Below, piece after piece: positions 61,901 through 64,000 of a stretch of 64,000 nucleotides of DNA. Origin of the DNA: Protea cynaroides (lineage: Eukaryota; Streptophyta; Magnoliopsida; Proteales; Proteaceae); contig CM053266.1 in the NCBI GenBank assembly GCA_028583415.1, positions 8,689,932 through 8,753,931 on the forward strand. Reading direction: 5' to 3'. Each line of letters opens with the position of its first letter. Positions within the stretch are counted from its first letter, which is position 1. Both the position numbers and the translations under genes were made by a program. The notes beneath the pieces were generated by a model. The model saw only the letters and a list, made by a program, of their open reading frames with translations, did not search any database and was not told where the DNA came from.

Positions 61901-62059
61901 ATTGACGATAACACGGAAGAGACATTGGCGAATGTAGAAGGTGCTCACAGTGCCCTTCTGAAGCATTTGAATCGGATATCTTCAAACAGGTGGCTGTTAA
62001 TAAAGATTTTTGCTGTTCTGATATTTTTCCTGATCATATTCATCTTCTTCGTGGCATAA
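13999..62059 (+). CDS. SYP32-like: Syntaxin-31/32-type Golgi Qa-SNARE, six exons, 343 aa
   Basis: The join of 13999-14230, 35798-36048, 36140-36291, 48813-48851, 50942-51139 and 61900-62059 gives 1,032 bp and one uninterrupted frame. All introns are GT-AG. The protein has the syntaxin-5-type N-terminus (RDRTSEF near residue 10), the SRIGLGIHETSLKISRLAKL segment, a central linker with EPPPW, a SNARE motif at about 257-321 with zero-layer Gln285 in HQGE, and a 22-residue C-terminal anchor from Trp322 ending at residue 343. Plant SYP31/SYP32 proteins are of similar length and act as Qa-SNAREs in ER-Golgi and intra-Golgi fusion. Only 2.1% of the locus is coding. Intron sizes are 21,567, 91, 12,521, 2,090 and 10,760 bp. 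All exons are intact, so I expect a working gene. SYP31 and SYP32 cannot be separated here. Confidence 0.95.
14231..15183 (+). other. Start of intron 1, no element recognised
   Basis: AT-rich intron sequence of about 950 bp. I see no coding remnant or element end. Confidence 0.5.
15184..15211 (+). mobile_element. Fragment of Au-like SINE 3' end
   Basis: CATGCACTAGGACGCCCTTT resembles the end of Au SINEs (GTGCACYGGG.YGCCCTTT). Better copies of the same motif lie at 18979-19039 and 36786-36811. Confidence 0.45.
15212..16321 (+). other. Intron 1, no element recognised
   Basis: Non-coding sequence. The open frames at 16059-16262 and further right on the minus strand have no domain. Confidence 0.4.
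16338..16421 (+). mobile_element. 5'-truncated LINE tail with 16-bp target-site duplication
   Basis: The 84-bp insert contains GTAGCCGACTCCATTTAGTT and GGGATAAGG followed by a (TTG)n tail, which is the 3' end of a widespread plant LINE family and its derivatives. It is flanked by ACCAGAATTCAAACAG (16322-16337) and ACCAGAATTAAAACAG (16422-16437), 15 of 16 identical. The reverse copy at 60204 carries the same tail. Confidence 0.75.
16438..18740 (+). other. Intron 1, repeat-like but unassigned
   Basis: The stretch is rich in AGATCTG and CTGAATC words and in pyrimidine tracts, like the interiors of the non-autonomous LTR elements in intron 5, but I find no pair of LTRs. There is a (TCTTTG)n run near 17672-17700 and a tandem pair of GGATTCCACCTGGTTAAGC at about 18502-18539. 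Confidence 0.3.
18750..18907. repeat. (TA)n tracts with a duplicated 70-bp unit
   Basis: TATATA...AAATGGGATCGCAAAAAGAT and the following bases through ATACCACTCAT occur twice (from about 18769 and about 18856), separated by a second (TA)n run. The pair is a local tandem duplication. Confidence 0.75.
18944..19700 (-). other. Possible organelle-derived insertion holding a 198-aa open frame
   Basis: Base composition rises to about half GC between 19050 and 19650, unlike the AT-rich intron on both sides. The minus strand is open from 19540 to 18944, with an Arg/Gln-rich part (QEEQRRQRKCKREEQRF). The texture recalls plant mitochondrial DNA, but I cannot match it to a named mitochondrial gene. The last 30 or so residues of the frame come from a SINE fragment inserted at 18979-19039, so the full ORF is not an ancestral protein. 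Confidence 0.3.
18979..19039 (+). mobile_element. Au-like SINE 3' end flanked by a 12-bp direct repeat
   Basis: CCCTCCCCAGACC...GCGGGAGCCTTGTGCACTGG matches the Au SINE 3' end. ATTGGAAGCGTA flanks it at 18967-18978 and 19040-19051, as expected for a 5'-truncated retroposition event. Confidence 0.65.
19732..19899. repeat. Imperfect fold-back of about 165 bp
   Basis: TTTGAACATGGGAATAAAAC...GAAGATTTGGAGGGAAAAAA is mirrored by TTTTTTCCCTTGAAATCTTC...ACTCTCATGTTCAAATG. The arms are about 55 bp and imperfect. It may be a small MITE. No target duplication was identified. Confidence 0.5.
19900..20310 (+). other. Intron 1, no element recognised
   Basis: Sequence with repeated GAAATTTCG/CATTTC words; no coding remnant. 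Confidence 0.4.
20337..20583 (-). repeat. Truncated 3' LTR of element X
   Basis: It aligns with 31684-31932 and ends GCGCTAACA. I count about 13 substitutions in 247 bp, all toward the two ends, while about 160 bp in the middle look identical. Confidence 0.75.
20584..24456 (-). pseudogene. Element X gag C-terminus, protease, integrase, RT and RNase H remnants
   Basis: Read from right to left: gag residues with a CCHC knuckle (CTHCSKNNHNVDKC, within 23572-24006), a protease site WILDSRASCHV in which the usual DSG is DSR, an integrase zinc-finger piece (HCEACKLSKHH, 23053-23253), integrase core (22066-22800), RT start (21821-22081), RT catalytic YVDD (21308-21565), and RNase H through the copia C-terminus (20591-20915, TKHIEVDCHFVRDAV). 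Frames change repeatedly, and the protease change suggests an inactive copy. The order protease-integrase-RT-RNase H defines Ty1/copia. The right end is cut at 24456 by element Y. Confidence 0.85.
24457..24796 (+). repeat. 5' LTR of element Y
   Basis: It begins TGTTACGATATG and ends GAAATTGTTACA. A TATA-like CTATAAATATAA lies at about 24635. The primer-binding site follows with no gap. Confidence 0.85.
24797..24808 (+). other. Primer-binding site of element Y
   Basis: TGGTATCAAAGC, one base off the tRNA-Met-complementary TGGTATCAGAGC. Confidence 0.8.
25250..26400 (+). pseudogene. Element Y gag and protease remnant
   Basis: An ATG at 25250 opens a copia gag start (VQIISIKLRGVSNYLIW) that meets a stop after about 25 codons. 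Further gag pieces follow in other frames. The open frame at 25786-26580 includes a Gly/Arg-rich stretch, a CCHC knuckle (CTHCYKTNHTADTC) and a protease site WIIDFGATSHM in which DSG is DFG. Gag would form the particle and protease would process it. Both are broken here. Confidence 0.8.
26500..27900 (+). pseudogene. Element Y integrase remnant
   Basis: Pieces of the integrase zinc finger (CEAC...RKHH near 26745-26775) and core are visible. The 193-aa frame at 26930-27511 contains the core (VLRTDNALEYV and the YTPQQNRDAERKNRHLLD block with its catalytic Glu) and the copia C-terminal block GYSRTKKGYRCFDP. A Pro/Thr-rich linker follows, with stops. Confidence 0.8.
27901..29418 (+). pseudogene. 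Element Y reverse transcriptase and RNase H, one stop near the end
   Basis: A 430-aa open frame (27901-29193) carries the copia RT: the VDYFETFSPVAYLNSVR block, MNVKNAFLYGDL, the catalytic IAIYVDDIIISGND and the following thumb region. RNase H follows with the SAEAECRAMAQTT block, and a TAG stops the frame after MCDN. The same frame then reopens and reads the rest of RNase H (TKHIEVDCHFVRDAF) and the copia C-terminus to 29418. This is the best preserved part of the element, but the stop and the upstream damage make it a pseudogene. Confidence 0.85.
29425..29767 (+). repeat. 3' LTR of element Y
   Basis: It follows a CTTGAGGGAGGG polypurine tract. The first two bases are changed (GT instead of TG), and it has a 7-bp insertion relative to the 5' LTR near 29480. 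It ends GTTACA before AGGTC. Confidence 0.8.
29773..30042 (-). pseudogene. Element X gag N-terminus
   Basis: The ATG is at 30042 on the minus strand and begins a copia gag start (VQITSIKLKGVSNYLLWA) that meets a stop at 29962. The frame then continues as a decayed copia gag toward the AGGTC junction. It is the natural N-terminal continuation of the gag piece at 24094-24456. Confidence 0.75.
30043..31572 (-). other. Element X leader region, no coding sequence
   Basis: The 1.5 kb between gag start and primer-binding site may itself hold an insertion: five 20-nt units, a TATA-like CTATAAATAG at about 30949 and an A26 run at 31385-31410. Minus-strand open frames at 30146-30408 are Leu/Phe-rich and show no domain. 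Confidence 0.45.
30701..30800. repeat. Five tandem 20-nt units
   Basis: ATTGGAACTTGCATCAAGAC and close variants repeat five times with an exact 20-nt period. Confidence 0.9.
31573..31584 (-). other. Primer-binding site of element X
   Basis: It reads TGGTATCAGAGC on the minus strand, a full match to the tRNA-Met-complementary site, directly inside the LTR at 31585. Confidence 0.85.
31585..31932 (-). repeat. 5' LTR of element X
   Basis: The 348-bp block has TG...CA ends (TGTTGCAG to GCTAACA) and a TTTATTTATAAC box near 31720. Confidence 0.8.
31933..33175 (+). other. Intron 1, no gene; G-rich stretch inside
   Basis: Mostly AT-rich intron sequence. At about 32690-32930 it turns into a purine-rich, G-rich stretch that produces long Pro/Leu frames on the opposite strand; these are composition artefacts. 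Confidence 0.5.
32786..32851 (+). other. Predicted G-quadruplex cluster
   Basis: Nine or more G3-6 runs with mostly 1-8-nt spacers, including GGGGCAGGGCCAGGGCCAGG, lie on the strand that matches the syntaxin pre-mRNA. This satisfies the usual G3+N1-7 rule several times over. Confidence 0.7.
33181..35031 (-). mobile_element. Solo gypsy LTR (copy H), related to the LTR of element G, split by a MITE
   Basis: It starts TGATGGCAAAGAGGG, the reverse complement of the end of G's LTR, and ends AAACTTGGCCTGCATCA, the reverse complement of G's LTR start. The match runs through both flanks of the MITE at 34041-34982. Flanking TGAAT (33176-33180) and TTAAT (35032-35036) agree at four of five bases. It is far more diverged than the LTRs of G. 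Repeated GAAAATAGGAAAGATTACAA units occur at about 33690-33760. Confidence 0.65.
34041..34982. mobile_element. hAT-like MITE copy 1 (CATAGTTGTCAAGG family)
   Basis: The left end CATAGTTGTCAAGGCGACAA and right end CGCCTTGACAACTGCC are inverted. Subterminal GGCGCC and CCTAGGCG words surround an AT-rich core. A GCCAT direct repeat lies near both ends, but an 8-bp duplication is not clear here. It sits inside LTR H. Confidence 0.65.
35298..35401 (+). mobile_element. Short tRNA-derived SINE with poly(A) tail
   Basis: The 104-bp insert has a box A-like TAGCTCAGTTGGTAAAGA, a box B-like GAGTTCAACTC and a tail of about 22 A. A 16-bp target duplication AAGGCAGTTTGTGCCT lies at 35282-35297 and 35402-35417. 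It is not a tRNA gene: the acceptor arms do not pair. A related copy is at 40391-40476 on the other strand. Confidence 0.8.
35798..36048 (+). CDS. SYP32-like: Syntaxin exon 2 (residues 78-161)
   Basis: The acceptor TTTTTTCAG/TGG completes the Leu codon from exon 1. It encodes AKKSSMFDDPVVEIQEL and the helical region through LTARTE, and ends in phase 0 at GAG/GTTAGT. It contains the conserved DLQTLQN and CDDLKNKLM segments. Confidence 0.95.
36140..36291 (+). CDS. SYP32-like: Syntaxin exon 3 (residues 162-211 plus two bases)
   Basis: It follows a 91-bp intron, the only short one. It starts NVKAHENRKQIFSTN, includes TEPPPWSNKS and ends at CCAGT/GTAAGG. Reading on reaches a stop at once, so the donor is required. 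Confidence 0.93.
36583..36963. repeat. 381-bp near-perfect inverted repeat (hairpin) in intron 3
   Basis: Arms at 36583-36756 and 36789-36963 pair with five mismatches and one single-base indel by my count, about 97% identity. A 32-nt spacer separates them. The inner ends of both arms and the loop contain an Au-like SINE 3' end (GGGAGCCTCGTGCACTGGGA), so the duplication carried SINE sequence. Small ORFs read from both arms mirror each other and are not genes. Confidence 0.9.
36964..37336 (+). other. Intron 3, no element recognised
   Basis: AT-rich non-coding sequence. CCCAAGCAGGG occurs twice (near 37043 and 37149). Confidence 0.45.
37492..37496. repeat. Target-site duplication of solo LTR E, left copy
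   Basis: GTTTA, repeated exactly at 39899-39903. Confidence 0.8.
37497..39898. mobile_element. Solo LTR (copy E) of the long TGTCA...TTACA family
   Basis: The 2,402-bp block starts TGTCATAACCC and ends GGGTCTTACA, with a perfect GTTTA duplication. It is the full-length, uninterrupted relative of copy D. It lies in the 5' LTR of element Q, whose sequence resumes at 39904. No internal region or second LTR is nearby, so it is a recombination product. Confidence 0.8.
40067..40088 (+). other. Conserved PBS-proximal block, copy in element Q
   Basis: GTGCAGCCACCACTGCTGC is one of four copies of a block found just inside the primer-binding site of the non-autonomous elements in this gene. A weak TTTTGAAAGTTATTC precedes it at 40032. 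Confidence 0.65.
40391..40476 (-). mobile_element. tRNA-derived SINE, second copy, minus strand
   Basis: Reverse complement shows CCCCAAAGGGGTTGCTCACT, a box B-like GAGTTCAACTC and a GGGGCCTATCTAT end like the copy at 35298. Its tail is eroded. Confidence 0.6.
41591..41595. repeat. Target-site duplication of element G, left copy
   Basis: GATAT, repeated exactly at 47805-47809. Confidence 0.9.
41596..42353 (+). repeat. 5' LTR of element G
   Basis: It begins TGATGCAGCCC and ends TTTGCCATCA. The palindromic CTGTTCACGTGAACAG near 41698-41713 and an ATTATAAATAAGAGG box at about 41962 look like promoter parts. Confidence 0.9.
42356..42367 (+). other. Primer-binding site of element G
   Basis: TGGTATTAGAGC lies two bases after the LTR and directly abuts the gag ATG at 42368, leaving no leader. 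Confidence 0.85.
42368..44269 (+). CDS. Element G gag and protease
   Basis: The 633-aa frame has an N-terminal coiled-coil-like part, a retrotransposon gag domain at about residues 100-270 (ARDWWRNYEYSLMRS, then KEELKEKYLP), a CCHC knuckle CYHCNAYGHYARDC near residue 317, and an aspartic protease with IVDSGSSVNVVS near residue 418 and an LLGRPWLYDHDV flap-like block. Gag packages the RNA and protease cleaves the polyprotein. The frame ends in VLMSCHQ just where the RT frame begins, 13 bp of overlap. A small indel near 44245 best explains this, since other chromoviruses read through in one frame; programmed frameshifting is a less likely alternative. Confidence 0.92.
   Translation: MAEESSNTLNQSNNLNDLVNLVLQRLTKLDAKLDSMDGRISNLEERDNPRPARLEAPRREIPIANLMPRRVPRAPQRVPREEYQDPPYEDYDGNQPIRYQTHKVRMDLKEFHGRQDPQAFHDWVNALDDYFDWFSLPEPRKLQLARSKLVGGARDWWRNYEYSLMRSRREPTTWEEMKEELKEKYLPRSFQRRLHDQLNNLRQGNMSMEDYVYQFDQLCARSGSQDNDDQMISRFRLGLRPEIREKMGVVDIVSLNDCVDKAFQAEELLKTSRRYTPNFNEGKKPMPTPKSTVAAPRPTPTVAKKGKGPMTPNNSVQCYHCNAYGHYARDCPRKVKGNSLVASVEANADSQVWEPQEDDSYDNAALADDLEYNFEEDEASLGIHVVSWILVAESKGEDWRHHCIFTTRMSSGPKLAQIIVDSGSSVNVVSQAFVIDAKLEAETHPQPYKVSLLNGNTLEVSQRCLIPLQAGVYNDTVWCDVIPMILTDVLLGRPWLYDHDVLVGGTKDQCYFDVDGKPMILKPINVPAEKNRLRAAQLKRKQILQALKKDQPTTTSKNKGKGPSSKAGQQIDHPLLILNQQDFEETSKERGVMIALMVREVVPLEKINLPHPIQSILFDFADLVAGVLMSCHQ
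44257..46074 (+). CDS. Element G reverse transcriptase, RNase H and integrase N-terminus
   Basis: The frame starts in the RT lead-in (LPPMRDIQH). RT contains the KKDGTWRMCVDNRAIN block, LDLRSGYHKIRI and the catalytic VVYFDDILIYSKGHEDH. RNase H starts at FEVATDASHSGIGGVL and includes LYSDHEALKFL. The integrase zinc-binding region (HGGGLGGHFGRDKT, then CRACQLAKS) and the first catalytic block MDFVLGLP follow. The frame is lost at about 46015, after YDYI, where one base appears to be missing and the next frame continues FVVVDRFSKM. Confidence 0.93.
   Translation: MPPMRDIQHAIDLVPGSVLPNLPTYRLSPTEHAELKRQVDELLQKGFIVESMSPCAVPALLTPKKDGTWRMCVDNRAINKITVKYRFHIPRLDDMLDMLIGATVFTKLDLRSGYHKIRIRPGDEWKTAFKTKDGLYEWKVMPFGLTNAPSTFMRVMTQTLRPFIGKFLVVYFDDILIYSKGHEDHLDHIRRVMRVLRDEKLYLNLKKCSFMLPKVVFLGFIITSKGVEADPSKIESITNWPFPKTLTEVRSFHGLASFYRRFIRGFSSIMAPITECMKTKKGPFQWTPAATKAFHLIKKGIEAPVLHLPDFDRVFEVATDASHSGIGGVLMQEKHPVAFYSEKLNDAKKRYSTYDLELYAVVQVVKHWRHYIIGKEFVLYSDHEALKFLNSQRTISHKHAKWISYLQEFTFALNYKAGKENQVADALSRKVNTMSTFSAQSIGIEHIKGEYIADEDFGTIYQKLQQGETDPKFSIQDGYLFMGTRLCIPKTSLRQYLIRELHGGGLGGHFGRDKTITQVTDLYYWPHLPHDVQNVVQRCRACQLAKSTKQNSGLYTPLPVPHSPWLHISMDFVLGLPSTRERYDYICSSGQILKNGTLPPLPEDF
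46015..47113 (+). CDS. Element G integrase core and chromodomain-like tail
   Basis: The open frame starts formally at 45971, but coding similarity begins with FVVVDRFSKMAHFLPC at about 46015. It carries the second and third catalytic residues (SDRDVKF and the HPQTDGQTEVVNR block with Glu), the GPF-like KMGPYKVLKKIG region, and a C-terminal YQSFLIKWKGHP block typical of a chromodomain, a feature of chromoviruses that guides integration into chromatin. It runs 67 bp into the 3' LTR before stopping. Confidence 0.9.
47033..47046 (+). other. Polypurine tract of element G
   Basis: AAGCCGGGGGGAGC immediately precedes the 3' LTR. Confidence 0.75.
47047..47804 (+). repeat. 3' LTR of element G
   Basis: 758 bp, the same length as the 5' LTR, ending CCATCA before GATAT. 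Most of the differences from the 5' LTR are C/T or G/A transitions. Confidence 0.9.
48074..48812 (+). other. End of intron 3, with an Au SINE tail
   Basis: Intron sequence. At 48277-48310 the minus strand reads an Au-like SINE 3' end (GAGCCTCATGCACTGGGGAT). No gene is seen. Confidence 0.5.
48813..48851 (+). CDS. SYP32-like: Syntaxin exon 4, 39-nt microexon (residues 212-225)
   Basis: The acceptor GCTATCAG/AGT and donor CG/GTAAGT enclose VPSSGVQNGSQL with split codons on both sides. The alternative acceptor two bases later reaches a stop. Its position, just before the RRR run, fits the PP.GSQLRRR linker of plant SYP3 proteins. Confidence 0.88.
48852..50586 (+). other. Intron 4, no gene
   Basis: Non-coding. 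At 48880-49085 there is a stretch of GAAACC/GAAATT words (GAAACGAAACCCAGG and similar) that may be an old MITE; no ends were defined. Confidence 0.45.
50592..50705. mobile_element. 114-bp MITE with perfect 18-bp inverted ends
   Basis: CTATGTTTGGATGTCAAG (50593-50610) and its exact reverse complement (50687-50704) bound an AT-rich core. CTAAG flanks it on both sides (50587-50591 and 50706-50710). Confidence 0.75.
50942..51139 (+). CDS. SYP32-like: Syntaxin exon 5 (residues 225-290 plus two bases)
   Basis: The acceptor CAATTCAG/GCG is followed by RRRLATDSTPSQQMEV and the first half of the SNARE motif through HQGELAI. It includes the zero-layer Gln285. The donor AAG/GTTTTC is weak. The 10.8-kb intron 5 therefore splits the SNARE helix six residues after the zero layer. 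Confidence 0.95.
51140..51545 (+). other. Start of intron 5, no element defined
   Basis: AT-rich sequence. TCTATTTATAG near 51455 and paired CTCCACATGT words suggest an eroded LTR, but no partner is seen. Confidence 0.35.
51546..52074. mobile_element. hAT-like MITE copy 4, truncated at the left
   Basis: The right end CGCCTTGTCGCCTTGACAAC matches the family. The interior is the reverse of the core of copy 1 (CAACTTTTAAATGCTAGC, then AATAAATCATCACTAAAAA). The left terminal repeat is missing. Confidence 0.55.
52100..52312 (-). pseudogene. Copia remnant T, left part (end of RNase H and C-terminus)
   Basis: The minus strand reads KLLVTPFVSSLNQLADTFTK, the copia C-terminal block, followed by Ser-Lys-Leu-Gly-Met-like pieces. 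The GACCAAATAAGGACTTTGTA word occurs twice (52142 and 52239), a local duplication. The upstream part of the same domain lies at 61194-61263; element W separates them. Confidence 0.7.
52755..52870. repeat. (AGT/AGC)n-rich trinucleotide tract
   Basis: Interrupted AGTAGTAGCAGCAG runs in the interior of W. Leu-, Tyr- and Thr-rich frames on the minus strand are products of this tract. Confidence 0.8.
53398..53405. repeat. 8-bp target duplication of MITE copy 2, left
   Basis: AGTAGCAG, repeated exactly at 53742-53749. The surrounding sequence is itself AGTAGC-rich, so chance contributes. Confidence 0.6.
53406..53741. mobile_element. hAT-like MITE copy 2
   Basis: The 336-bp element has inverted ends CAAAGTTGTCAAGGC and CGCCTTGACAACTATG and an 8-bp duplication, which supports the hAT superfamily. 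It lies in the interior of Z. Confidence 0.75.
54216..54237 (-). other. Conserved PBS-proximal block, copy in element Z
   Basis: The minus strand reads GTGCAGCCACCATTGCTGCC. TTTGAGAGTCGTTTA lies between it and the primer-binding site (54254-54270). Confidence 0.75.
54645..55220 (-). other. Interior of element W, non-coding
   Basis: It contains CCAACGTGAGCAAAAG-type repeats that continue those left of Z, showing that Z split them. No gene. Confidence 0.5.
55427..56146. mobile_element. hAT-like MITE copy 3 inside the 5' LTR of V
   Basis: The 720-bp element has ends CATAGTTGTCAAGGTGTCGC and TCGCCTTGACAACTATG. The 8-mers GTCCTAGA (55419-55426) and GTCGTAGA (56147-56154) flank it. The empty site is seen in the other LTR of V near 58850 (GAGTCCTAGATCTTATTTAA), which fixes the insertion point. 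Confidence 0.85.
56237..56266. repeat. (CT)n microsatellite in the 5' LTR of V
   Basis: About 15 CT units. A matching tract is at 58934-58962 in the other LTR. Confidence 0.9.
56362..56383 (+). other. Conserved PBS-proximal block, copy in element V
   Basis: GTGCAGCCACCATTGCTACC lies about 50 nt after the primer-binding site. TTTTGAGAGTCGTTTATGG precedes it at 56332. Confidence 0.75.
57811..58395 (+). repeat. Minisatellite in element V, 66-nt period
   Basis: GATGCAACCTCAACTA starts at 57813, 57879 and 57945 and then at 58011, exactly 66 nt apart, with more diverged units to about 58395. Each unit has two GATGCAACCTC sub-units. The 63-aa frame across it is a by-product. Confidence 0.85.
59006..59990 (-). 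other. Interior of element W, primer-binding-site side
   Basis: It resumes the sequence broken at 55225. Non-coding; an A18 run lies at about 59705-59722. The conserved block is at 59921-59942 and the primer-binding site at 59991-60002. Confidence 0.55.
59921..59942 (-). other. Conserved PBS-proximal block, copy in element W
   Basis: The minus strand reads GTGCAGCCACCATTGCTACC, with TTTTGAGAGTCGTCTTAG closer to the primer-binding site (59956-59973). Confidence 0.75.
60204..61161 (-). pseudogene. RTE-type LINE, 5'-truncated, inserted in the LTR of W
   Basis: The minus strand codes for the C-terminal half of a non-LTR reverse transcriptase: the DMYDNVMTSVRTEEDQGNEF region and GLH-GSTLSPYLF-like block (about 61036-61140), then MLFADDIVLVDE with its catalytic ADD (60553-60954) and the SDYFRYL block. 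The 3' end has the GGATAAAGCTTTG-type phrase and a (TTG)n tail at 60204-60222. AGTATATTAAAC (left) and AGTACTAAAC (right) are the likely target duplication. Stops show it is dead. Confidence 0.8.
61194..61263 (-). pseudogene. Copia remnant T, right part (RNase H)
   Basis: The minus strand reads GKHIEVDYHFVHDAVEKKL, the same RNase H block seen in X and Y. It would join the VTPFVSS piece at 52312 if W were absent. Confidence 0.75.
61264..61899 (+). other. End of intron 5
   Basis: Non-coding. GGCATTGCCTAGG (about 61391) and GTCGCCTAGGC (about 61715) suggest a worn copy of the CATAGTTGTCAAGG MITE, but no terminal repeats remain. Confidence 0.4.
61900..62059 (+). CDS. SYP32-like: Syntaxin exon 6 (residues 291-343 and stop)
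   Basis: The acceptor ACATGTCCAG/GAT is followed by IDDNTEETLANVEGAH, the rest of the SNARE motif, and NRWLLIKIFAVLIFFLIIF, the C-terminal membrane anchor. The stop is TAA at 62057-62059. Confidence 0.95.
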
Positions 62060-62690
62060 TATAAATTGTTCAAGAAATGTGTAGCCACTGTGCATCTTTA
62101 GTTGCTGGGTTTCTTTTTCTTCATGCATAAAGCTGGTCTGGAGGCACATGGCCAGCTATTAGAGTAGCCACTTAATGGAGAATACAAGGGATGATCGTGT
62201 TCTGCAAGCTACTCTATCACCATTGTTACATACATTGTGCTGCATTCCTTAAGGAGGTCACACCTGTTCTGTGAGTCCTCTCAGGCTCTAAATTGTTAAC
62301 ATGCTGTGTTGTAAAGTTTCCTCATGGTTTGTTTATGGTTAATACTCAATATGTTGGGTTTTATTGAGGCTGAAGGAAATGGAAGCATCTGATAGGACTT
62401 GAAGCTTTCAGATTCCTTTTCATTGTTCTTAAAGCATTCTTGTCATTCTTATAAATATTTTCTTTAGTGGGTGGTCTTGGAATTGAACTGTATGACACAT
62501 TACCTGTAAATATAATCATTCTTCTGTATTTCTATCCCCAATTTTGAATGCCGCATGTGAAACACGTGGAGTTCCATCCTCATGGGTGGCTTGCTACATA
62601 TGGTTGGACATTTTTCTTCTTCTTCCCTTTTTATTTTTATTTTTATTTTTTGAGAATGTTGGAAACAATTGTATTTAATGGACCTCTTGT
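62060..62690 (+). other. Putative 3' UTR and downstream flank of the syntaxin gene
   Basis: TTATAAATATTTTC near 62450 is a possible weak poly(A) signal; no AATAAA occurs before 62790, so the transcript end is not certain. No gene is seen. Confidence 0.4.
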
Positions 62691-62697
62691 ATGAGAA

Positions 62698-62850
62698 TCG
62701 CAAGAGGCTAACTCAATTGGTAAGAACCGACACTAATGGGCTAATTTCAAAACTGCGGCTGTACGACACCCACTCGTTGAGTGTGACAATAAATGTTCTA
62801 ATGGTACGGGCCATGCGATTCAATCTCCCTTCTCCAAAACCAATACAGGT
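62698..62850 (+). mobile_element. tRNA-like SINE fragment
   Basis: GAGGCTAACTCAATTGGTAA resembles a Pol III box A from a tRNA-derived SINE. The CCTTCTCCAAAACC that follows could be part of the body. There is no clear tail or target duplication. Confidence 0.35.
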
Positions 62851-63720
62851 ATCTAAATCCTGAAATTGTTTGTCTTTGACAGATAGTATCTTGTTGAGGA
62901 ACTAAGAACCCGGTAAGGGCAAACCGGATTTTTTTTGTGGGACCCAGACTCTCAATTCTCTCACTCACTCTTGATTACATTTGGGTTTGGGGTTGAGAAA
63001 TTTTTCTTCCACGTTGAGTTTTCAATAAAGGAAGCCAAAAAAAGATTATTAATGAAATTTTTATGATGAATGAATTATCGAAATTATCCACCTTAATCTA
63101 ATATAATAATACTCCCTGATCAGGTGGAGGAAAATTGGATTTAGGGAAATTGATGCTTTCGATCTTGAGGTAAAAAAATGAAAGAAAGGGGAAAAGTCGG
63201 CTTACAACTGAATACAGAACTACAGTATCAAAATCACGGCTAGCTGCACGACAGATGGTTATGTGACACCGCGACAGGCTTGGAGGAAGTGGAGGAGGAG
63301 GTCCATGGATATTTGTTGGGATCCGGCTCCTCTGTAGACTGTAGTGAGGGGCGTCACTACGGATCGGTTCCTCTGTAGTGAAGGGAGTCACTACAGGGTC
63401 GGCTGTGAAACTAGGATAAGTGACACGTATGTGATTTTTCATCTAATGGGATCCTGAGCTGTTTTTAAAGCTTTTGTCTAGGAAGAGAAGGGAACACGTG
63501 GCAAGCACTGATGAGACCTCTCGAATGTCTGTCTCAGTCTTCCATGATCGAGGAATGCGTTTTCTCCTGCAAAAACCACAGAAACAATCTCTCTTGTCTT
63601 GTACTCATTCCTATCACTCCAAGTTCTATTCAGGAATAATGTAGTACTAAAAGTGGACAAATAATTATGTTCTACTGCCCGACCTGAGTGACTTTGATTG
63701 GGTTGGATTGGGCTGGATGG
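62851..63720. other. Intergenic flank, no gene
   Basis: GTCACTACAG/CTGTAGTGA words recur around 63335-63400 and make a small fold-back. The open frames here have no domain. Confidence 0.4.
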
Positions 63721-63722
63721 TT

Positions 63723-64000
63723 TATTTATTTATTTATTTTTAAAATAGATTTTAAGAGAGTTGAAATCTTGATTTTTTTTTTTAAAAAGAAAACGTATTT
63801 ATATATGTAACAAAGGTATAGAAGGCGTTCATATGATATCATTGTGTAAAACCACAAGAAAACATAAGGAGGGAAGTAATCTAGAGAAACAATTAAAAGG
63901 CCAGGGCCGACAGCAAAAGAGGCAAGCCAATCTGCGGCGCGATTAGCTTCACAATAACTCTGCTGAAGGACCAGATGGAGATGATGGAGGAGGTGACGGT
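63723..64000 (-). pseudogene. RNase H-like domain end, retroelement-derived, cut by the window edge
   Basis: The minus-strand frame enters from the right edge and reads EANRAADWLASFAVGPGLL, the typical end of the RNase H-like domain of plant non-LTR retrotransposons and of related reverse-transcriptase-like genes. The open frame continues past an A/T-rich run to a stop near 63723. Such fragments are very common and usually dead. A functional gene starting further right cannot be excluded from the visible 280 bp. Confidence 0.6.

Overview
This is a plant nuclear window, and the sequence points to an angiosperm with a repeat-rich, long-intron genome; I cannot name the species. The evidence is a plant-type Qa-SNARE gene with GT-AG introns, Ty1/copia and Ty3/gypsy elements primed by initiator tRNA-Met, Au-like SINE tails, RTE-type LINE pieces, hAT-like MITEs and traces of an integrated plant pararetrovirus.

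The only clear host gene is a complete syntaxin-31/32-type (SYP3, syntaxin-5 homologue) gene on the plus strand. Its six exons at 13999-14230, 35798-36048, 36140-36291, 48813-48851, 50942-51139 and 61900-62059 add up to 1,032 bp, which is exactly 343 codons plus stop, spread over 48,061 bp. Introns 1, 3 and 5 are 21.6, 12.5 and 10.8 kb. Everything else between the exons is intron, mostly transposon.

Layout. 1-1814: GC-rich decayed retroelement-like sequence. 1815-4559: long LTRs of a TGTCACACCCC...GGGTCTTACA family. 4560-4906 and 10375 to about 12960: AT-rich remnants that look like an endogenous caulimovirid, split by a solo LTR (4907-10374) that carries another LTR (5321-7584). 13999-62059: the syntaxin gene. 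Intron 1 holds a minus-strand copia element (about 20311-31932) with a plus-strand copia nested in its gag (24457-29767), a solo gypsy LTR holding a MITE (33181-35031), a tRNA-type SINE and an organelle-like patch. Intron 3 holds a 381-bp near-perfect hairpin and a non-autonomous LTR element (37342-48068) that has received a solo LTR and a young, nearly intact Ty3/gypsy chromovirus (41596-47804). Intron 5 holds a copia remnant split by a non-autonomous element (52313-61193), which itself contains two smaller LTR elements, each carrying a MITE, and a LINE. 62060-64000: 3' flank, a tRNA-like SINE piece and, at the right edge, the end of an RNase H-like coding region on the minus strand.

Target-site duplications identified by eye fix most of the nesting order. 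The most interesting unlabelled signals are the intronic hairpin and a block just inside the primer-binding site that is shared by four otherwise different non-autonomous LTR elements.
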